Source of the DNA: Pseudoduganella flava | Lineage (GTDB): Bacteria > Pseudomonadota > Gammaproteobacteria > Burkholderiales > Burkholderiaceae_D | Reading direction: 5' to 3' | Length of the DNA: 64,000 nt | Assembly (NCBI RefSeq): GCF_007830495.1 | Contig: NZ_VLKW01000008.1 | Location: 279,787-343,786, forward strand | Shown here: positions 58,741 through 64,000 of the stretch, in pieces | Position numbering within the stretch: the stretch's first letter is position 1 | How the letters are laid out: each line of letters begins with the position of its first letter | The notes under the pieces: model-generated | The model's input: only the letters and a program-made list of their open reading frames with translations | What the model was told of the DNA's origin: nothing | Databases searched by the model: none | Position numbers and translations under genes: made by a program

Positions 58741-61700
58741 ATGAACGCGATCAATCCGCGCGCGCAAGCGGCCCACGAAGCCGCCGAGCGCACCGTCACA
58801 CCATCGGCCGGCCACGGCGCCGTCGTCGATCCCGACTATCAGCTGCAGGACAATCTGACCCGCACCAGCGGCCGCGTCTTCCTCACCGGCACGCAGGCCC
58901 TCGTGCGCTTGATGCTGGCGCAGCGCCAGCTCGACGACGCCAATGGCCTGCGCACGGCCGGTTTCGTCAGCGGCTACCGCGGTTCGCCGCTGGGTGCCGT
59001 CGACCAGGAGATGTGGCGCGCTCAGGACCTGCTGCAGGCGCACGACGTGGAGTTCCTCCCGGCGATCAACGAGGACCTGGGCGCGACCGCCGTGCTGGGT
59101 ACGCAGCAGGTCGAGACGGATCCGACCCGCAAGGTCGACGGCGTGTTCGCGCTGTGGTACGGCAAGGGCCCCGGCGTGGACCGTTCCGGCGACGCGCTCA
59201 AGCACGGCAACGCTTACGGCTCGTCGCCGCACGGCGGCGTGCTGGTGGTGCTGGGCGACGACCATGGCTGCGTGTCGTCGTCGATGCCGCACCAGAGCGA
59301 GCAGGCGCTGATCGCGTGGAGCATGCCGGTGCTGAACCCGGCCAATATCGAGGAATACCTGTCGTTCGGCCTGTACGGCTGGGCGCTGTCGCGTTTTTCC
59401 GGCGCGTGGGTCGGCTTCAAGGCGATCTCGGAAACCGTCGAAGGCGGTGCCGTCGTCGAGCTGCCGCCGGCACCCGCGTTCGCGGCGCCGGACTACACGT
59501 ATCCGCCGGACGGTCTGCACTACCGCTGGCCTGACCTGCCCAGCCTGAAGATCGAGCAGCGCGTGGCGGAGAAGTTGAACGCGGTGCGCGCGTTCGCCCG
59601 CGCCAACCCGTCGATCGACCGCTTCGTCACGCAGCCGGCCGAGGCGAAGCTGGGCATTATCAGTGCCGGCAAGGCTTACCTCGACTTGATCGAAGCGTTG
59701 CAGCGCATGGGCTTGACGCGCGACCGGCTCGAGGAGCTGGGCATCCGGCTGTACAAGCCGGGCCTCACGTGGCCGCTGGAGCCGTCACGGCTCGATGTTT
59801 TTGCGGACGGCCTGGCCGAAGTGCTCGTCGTCGAGGAGAAGGGCGACGTCATCGAGCAGCAGCTCAAAACCCACCTGTACAACCGCACCGTGCGCCCGCA
59901 AGTGCTGGGCAAGACGGATGCGCAAGGCCAGCCGCTGCTGTCCGCGCTGGGCGAGCTGCGGCCATCGCGCATCGCGTCGGCGCTGATCCGCTGGCTGGCG
60001 CCGCACTTGCCGCAACTGGACCTGGCACAGTACCTGCCGGCGTTCTGCGCGGCCGAGCTGAAGGCGCCGGCCGGCACTGCCGTGCGCACGCCGTACTTCT
60101 GCTCCGGCTGCCCGCACAACACGTCGACAAAAGTCCCGGAAGGCAGCGTCGCCATTGCCGGCATCGGTTGCCACTTCATGGCCACGTGGATGGAGCGCGA
60201 TACCGTGCAGCTGACGCAGATGGGCGGCGAGGGCGTCACGTGGGCGGCCGCGTCGCGCTTCGTCGCACGCAAGCACGTGTTCCAGAACCTGGGCGACGGT
60301 ACCTACTACCATTCCGGCCTGCTGGCGCTGCGCCAGGCCGTGGCCGCGCGCACCAACATCACCTACAAGATCCTGTACAACGACGCGGTGGCGATGACGG
60401 GCGGCCAACCCGTCGACGGCAAGCTGTCGGTGCCGCAGATCGTCGAGCAGGTGCTGGCCGAAGGGGCGGTGCGTGCCGTCGTCGTCACCGACCAGCCGGA
60501 GAACTACGCGCAAGTGGCGCTGCCGACCGGTGTCACCGTGCATCACCGCGCCGAGCTGGATGTGGTGCAGCGCCAGTTGCGCGACACGGCTGGCGTGACG
60601 GTGCTCGTGTACGACCAGACGTGCGCTGCCGAGAAGCGCCGCCGCCGGAAAAAGAAGGAGATGGTCGACCCGCCGCGGCGCGTCGTCATTAACCCGGAAG
60701 TATGCGAAGGCTGCGGCGATTGCGGCGTGCAGTCGAACTGCCTGTCGATCGTGCCGCTCGAGACGCCGCTGGGCCGCAAGCGCCAGATCGAGCAGGCTTC
60801 CTGCAACAAGGATTACTCGTGCGTGGAAGGCTTCTGCCCCAGCTTCGTCTCCGTGACGGGCGGGCAGCTGAAGAAGCCGCAGGCCGCCACGATCGACGAG
60901 GCGCAGATCGAACGCGCGCTGGCCGCGTTCCCGCCACCGCCGGCGTCCGCGTTCGACAAACCGTTCGAGATGCTGGTGGCCGGCGTCGGCGGCACGGGCG
61001 TCGTTACCCTGGGCGCGCTGGTGACGATGGCCGCGCACCTGGAAGGCAAGGGCGCTTCGACGCTGGACTTCATGGGCTTCGCGCAGAAGGGCGGCGCCGT
61101 GATGTCGCACGTGCGCATCGCCCGCACGCCCACGGCGCTGAACCAGGTGCGCATCGACTTGCAACAGGCCGACGCTGTGCTGGCGTGCGACGCCGTCGTC
61201 GGCGCGATGCCCGATGCGCTGGCGGTGATGCGGCATGGCCATACGCAGGTGATCGCCAACGAGCGCGAGATTCCGACGGCCGCGTTCACGCGCAACCCGG
61301 ATGCCAGCAACGACGTGATGGGCCTGCTGGCACTGCTGCGCCGCGCGGCCGGCGACGCGCACGTGCATGCGCTCGACGCGCAGGACCTGGCGACGCGCCT
61401 GTTGGGCGAGCCGATCGCCGGCAATATGCTGATGCTGGGCTATGCGTGGCAGCGCGGCCTCGTCCCCGTCGGCATGGCCGCGCTGCTGCGCGCCGTGGAG
61501 CTGAACGGGGTGGCCGTGGCGATGAACCGCAAGGCGCTGCTGCTGGGTCGCCTGGCCGCCGCCGATGGGGCGGTGCTCGATAGGCTGGCCGGCAAGCCCG
61601 TGGCCGTGGTGCGCTTCACGCCGCCAGCGACGCTGGAAGAGCTGATCGCCGACCGCACCGCACGGCTGGCGCAGTACCAGGATGCCGCGTACGCGCAGCG

Positions 61701-62283
61701 CTACGTGGAGGCGGTGCGGCGCGTGGAGCGGCGCGAGCGCGACCTCGACGGGCCGCAATCGAAACAGCCGCTGGCCAAGGCCGTCGCGCGGTCGCTGTAC
61801 AAGGCAATGGCGTACAAGGACGAGTACGAGGTCGCGCGCCTGCATGCCGCCACGCTGCGCACCCAGCTGGACAGCCAGTTCGATGGCGACTTCCAGCTGG
61901 CGTTCCACCTGGCGCCGCCGCTGCTGGCGCGCCGCAAGCCTGGCAGCGATGTGCCGGCGAAGATTCGCGTCGGCGGCTGGATGCTGCCCGTGTTCCGGCT
62001 GCTCGCGCCGGGCAAGCGGCTGCGCGGCACGCCGTTCGATCCGTTCGGCTGGACGGCCGAGCGCCGCGCCGAGCGGGCCTGGCGCGACGAGTGCCTGGCG
62101 TTCGTCGACGAACTGTGCGCACGGGTGACGGCAGAGGACAAGGCCGTGTGGCTGAAGCTGGCGCAGCTGCCGGAACAGGTGCGCGGCTACGGCCACGTGA
62201 AGCATGCCGCGCTGGAGAAGGTGCGCACGGAAGCAGCACGGCTGCGCGCGCAGCTGGGCGCGGGCGCGGCGCGCGCCGCGTGA
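58741..62283 (+). CDS. Indolepyruvate:ferredoxin oxidoreductase, fused subunits
   Basis: 1180 residues. The N-terminal part resembles the thiamine-diphosphate-binding alpha subunit (AGFVSGYRGSPLGAVDQEMW, then YGKGPGVDRSGDALKHGN); the middle has the TPP-binding IAGIGCHFMATWM; a ferredoxin-like insert near residues 640-690 carries CEGCGDCGVQSNC and CNKDYSCVEGFC; the C-terminal third is the beta subunit, VAGVGGTGVVTLGALVTMAA. It decarboxylates aryl-pyruvates oxidatively to aryl-acetyl-CoA, linking Phe, Tyr or Trp breakdown to reduced ferredoxin. A short GGCAAGGAATAACA leader holds the ribosome site. The divergent Lrp gene is the probable regulator. Confidence 0.93.
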   Translation: MNAINPRAQAAHEAAERTVTPSAGHGAVVDPDYQLQDNLTRTSGRVFLTGTQALVRLMLAQRQLDDANGLRTAGFVSGYRGSPLGAVDQEMWRAQDLLQAHDVEFLPAINEDLGATAVLGTQQVETDPTRKVDGVFALWYGKGPGVDRSGDALKHGNAYGSSPHGGVLVVLGDDHGCVSSSMPHQSEQALIAWSMPVLNPANIEEYLSFGLYGWALSRFSGAWVGFKAISETVEGGAVVELPPAPAFAAPDYTYPPDGLHYRWPDLPSLKIEQRVAEKLNAVRAFARANPSIDRFVTQPAEAKLGIISAGKAYLDLIEALQRMGLTRDRLEELGIRLYKPGLTWPLEPSRLDVFADGLAEVLVVEEKGDVIEQQLKTHLYNRTVRPQVLGKTDAQGQPLLSALGELRPSRIASALIRWLAPHLPQLDLAQYLPAFCAAELKAPAGTAVRTPYFCSGCPHNTSTKVPEGSVAIAGIGCHFMATWMERDTVQLTQMGGEGVTWAAASRFVARKHVFQNLGDGTYYHSGLLALRQAVAARTNITYKILYNDAVAMTGGQPVDGKLSVPQIVEQVLAEGAVRAVVVTDQPENYAQVALPTGVTVHHRAELDVVQRQLRDTAGVTVLVYDQTCAAEKRRRRKKKEMVDPPRRVVINPEVCEGCGDCGVQSNCLSIVPLETPLGRKRQIEQASCNKDYSCVEGFCPSFVSVTGGQLKKPQAATIDEAQIERALAAFPPPPASAFDKPFEMLVAGVGGTGVVTLGALVTMAAHLEGKGASTLDFMGFAQKGGAVMSHVRIARTPTALNQVRIDLQQADAVLACDAVVGAMPDALAVMRHGHTQVIANEREIPTAAFTRNPDASNDVMGLLALLRRAAGDAHVHALDAQDLATRLLGEPIAGNMLMLGYAWQRGLVPVGMAALLRAVELNGVAVAMNRKALLLGRLAAADGAVLDRLAGKPVAVVRFTPPATLEELIADRTARLAQYQDAAYAQRYVEAVRRVERRERDLDGPQSKQPLAKAVARSLYKAMAYKDEYEVARLHAATLRTQLDSQFDGDFQLAFHLAPPLLARRKPGSDVPAKIRVGGWMLPVFRLLAPGKRLRGTPFDPFGWTAERRAERAWRDECLAFVDELCARVTAEDKAVWLKLAQLPEQVRGYGHVKHAALEKVRTEAARLRAQLGAGAARAA

Positions 62284-63114
62284 TCAGTGCGCCATCAGCA
62301 CCGGCACCGTCATGCTGCGCAAGATGGTTTTGGTGACGCCGCCCAGCAGCAGTTCGCGCGCCCGGGCGTGGCCATAGCCGCCCATCACGAGCAGGTCGGC
62401 ACCCTGGTCGGCTGCGAGGGTCAGCAGCGCGTCGCCCCGGTCGACGCGGCCCAGCTGCACGCGCACCTCAACTGCGATGCCATGGCGTGACAGGTACAGC
62501 GCCAGGTCGGCGCCGGGCTGGTCGCCATGCGCGTTACCGCGCCACGGGTCGAGCACGGCGACGACGGTGCGGCGCGCGCGCTTGAGGAGCGGGAGCGCGA
62601 ACGCGACGGCACGGGTGGCCTCGTGGCTGCCGTCCCAGGCGATCAGTGCGTTCGTGCCGAAGACATCGGCATGGCCCGCACGCGGCAGCAGCAGCACGGG
62701 CCGGGCCGCGTTCAGCACCACGTACTCGGGCAGGTCGTGCGATGCCAGCGGCCCGCCGGCCGGGTCGGCCTGGGTGAACACGGACAGGTCGCAGTAGCGC
62801 GCATGCAGCGCCAGGCCGCCGTCGATATCGTCGCTGGCCAGCCGCCGTTCGAACGACGGCACGCCGGCGTGCTGGACGAGCGCCTCGAAGCGGTCCAGCC
62901 CAGTCTGCGCATCGGCGATCAGCTCGTCGTAGCGGGCCGCCAGCAGGCCCCCGGACAGCTCGGCAGTGCCAGGGTGGATGAAGTTCGACAGGCCCGTCGA
63001 GGCGACACCCGTCAGGTGCGCATCGAACTCCAGCGCGAGGCGGGCGGCCGTGCCGATGCGGCGCGGCGCTTGTTCGGACAGGTCGACGTGGACCAGGATC
63101 GTTTTGTAGGACAT
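62284..63114 (-). CDS. Universal stress protein, tandem UspA domains
   Basis: 276 residues. Two UspA-like domains: the first starts MSYKTILVHVDLSEQAPRRI; the second has NALIAWDGSHEATRAVAFAL and the nucleotide-binding LLVMGGYGHARARELLLGGV, the G-2x-G-9x-G(S/T) pattern. Such proteins bind ATP or remain nucleotide-free and support stress survival. The second domain looks more conserved than the first. ATG at 63114 follows GGGGGAGCCTCGC. It is convergent with the oxidoreductase, stops abutting. Confidence 0.93.
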   Translation of the reverse strand: MSYKTILVHVDLSEQAPRRIGTAARLALEFDAHLTGVASTGLSNFIHPGTAELSGGLLAARYDELIADAQTGLDRFEALVQHAGVPSFERRLASDDIDGGLALHARYCDLSVFTQADPAGGPLASHDLPEYVVLNAARPVLLLPRAGHADVFGTNALIAWDGSHEATRAVAFALPLLKRARRTVVAVLDPWRGNAHGDQPGADLALYLSRHGIAVEVRVQLGRVDRGDALLTLAADQGADLLVMGGYGHARARELLLGGVTKTILRSMTVPVLMAH

Positions 63115-63297
63115 GCGAGGCTCCCCCGTGTTGATGTGTATCGCTGGTAATGCAGTGTGCGGTGGCGGGAAGTTGGAAACATTGACTGCGATCAAACACA
63201 TTCATTTTCGCGCTGTTCGCGTAAGGTTGGGGAAATTCCAGGCGTCAACGCCGTCTTACCTTCTGTTGGGATAACTCATCGATAGCAGGAGGCAAGC

Positions 63298-64000
63298 ATG
63301 GGCACGACGGGCACGATGGGCTTTCAGCACCTGTTCCGCGCGCTGGCTCAGCTGCCGCTGTCGGCTGACGAGATCGCTTGCTTGCGTGATTGGCTCGCCG
63401 CGCTGGAGTCGCCGGGGCGCTGCCTGGCCCTGATCGAACAAGCGAAGGGGCGGTGTGCCTGTCCTCATTGCGGCAATGCGCGCTGCCATCGCAGCGGGCA
63501 CGCCAATGGCTTGCAGCGGTATCGCTGCATCGCCTGCCGGCACAGCTTCAATGCGCTGACCGGTACGCCGCTGGCGCGCCTGCGGCATCGCGACAAATGT
63601 CTCCCTTATTTCCAGTGCTTGATCGAGTCACGCACGGTGCGCGCGGCCGCCGAACGCGTCGCGGTCGCGAAGTCGACCAGCTTTCGCTGGCGCCACCGGT
63701 TCGTCGCCGCCGTGCGCCGCGAGGAGCCGCCAACGCTGAAGAGCATCGTCGAGGCTGACGAGACCTACGTCCTCGAATCGCAGAAGGGCTCGCGCCATCT
63801 CGACCGGCCGCCACGCAAGCGCGGTGGCAGGGCCGCGTGCCGCGGCATCAGTCAGCAGCACGAGTGCGTGCTGGTCGCGCGCGATCGCGGCGCCACGACG
63901 CACGCTGTGCATGCCGGCCGGGGCGAGCCGGACGCAGAGCGCCTGCTGCGCTACCTGAAACCGGTGCTGGCGCGGGACGCCTTGCTGGTCAGCGACGGCG
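63298..64000 (+). mobile_element. IS1595-family transposase gene (3' end outside window)
   Basis: 234 codons are visible and the frame stays open to the end. A zinc ribbon (CPHCGNARCHRSG, then YRCIACRHSF) is followed by a helix-turn-helix (SRTVRAAAERVAVAKSTSFR) and the DDE catalytic core: EADETYVLESQKGSR with D154, and LLVSDG with D233. These fit IS1595-type transposases. AGCAGGAGGCAAGC is a strong ribosome site before ATG at 63298. The left terminal repeat cannot be fixed without the other end; it should lie between about 63115 and 63297. Confidence 0.88.

Noticed and set aside
59785..62205. 806-codon leftward reading frame
   Set aside because: It is antisense to the indolepyruvate oxidoreductase, is rich in Arg, His and Gln as GC-rich shadow frames are, and lacks recognisable domains.

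Overview
The window is a GC-rich bacterial chromosome segment. Its gene content (beta-ketoadipate and vanillate genes, Liv-type ABC transporters, secreted GH18 chitinase lipoproteins, IclR, MarR, AraC and Lrp regulators, a general porin) and its intergenic GGGGTCAGACCCC-type palindromes fit a betaproteobacterium of the Oxalobacteraceae, most likely Massilia or a close relative. This is inferred from gene content and style. No rRNA or tRNA gene is visible, and no CRISPR array. The last 700 bases hold the 5' part of an IS1595-type transposase.

Layout. Positions 1-9.9 kb hold a truncated PL10 pectate lyase, a DNA-alkylation-repair HEAT protein, a secreted six-hairpin glycosidase-like protein, a MarR/DHA2 efflux pair and several small housekeeping or accessory proteins. 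Positions 10-15.7 kb form a chitin locus: two lipoprotein GH18 chitinases with the same N-terminal chitin-binding module and Thr-Pro linker, separated by an array of palindromic repeats and a JmjC/cupin-like protein. Positions 15.7-21.5 kb hold an OmpA-like protein, RNase Z, an AI-2E-family permease, a YdeP-type molybdopterin oxidoreductase and a cupin. Positions 21.6-23.0 kb are an odd, partly AT-rich island that behaves as an inverted duplication. Positions 23-32 kb hold a large Ig-like/DUF4214 surface protein, a chemoreceptor, a redoxin/2OG-oxygenase fusion, an SDR, a GNAT enzyme behind a tiny leader ORF, and an Rrf2/flavin-reductase pair. Positions 32-36 kb hold a decaying orphan NRPS.

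Positions 37-58 kb are a dense aromatic-acid catabolic region. Vanillate (vanAB) and 4-hydroxybenzoate (pobA) converge on protocatechuate. PcaHG opens the ring, PcaB and a fused PcaC-PcaD carry the product to beta-ketoadipate, and PcaIJ and PcaF yield succinyl-CoA and acetyl-CoA. A LivHMGF transporter with two paralogous binding proteins and a porin are interleaved, suggesting uptake of an aromatic acid. Control is likely by two IclR proteins with related but distinct palindromic operators, a MarR protein with a perfect operator before vanA, and an AraC protein beside pobA.

Positions 57.9-64 kb hold a DUF2905 protein, an Lrp regulator divergent from a fused indolepyruvate:ferredoxin oxidoreductase, a universal stress protein and the insertion sequence. 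The most unusual non-coding content is a family of palindromic repeats with a shared GTGTC...GACAC frame and exchangeable cores at 11.8-12.3, 39.6-39.8 and 50.6-50.9 kb, plus the inverted duplication at 21.6-23.0 kb.
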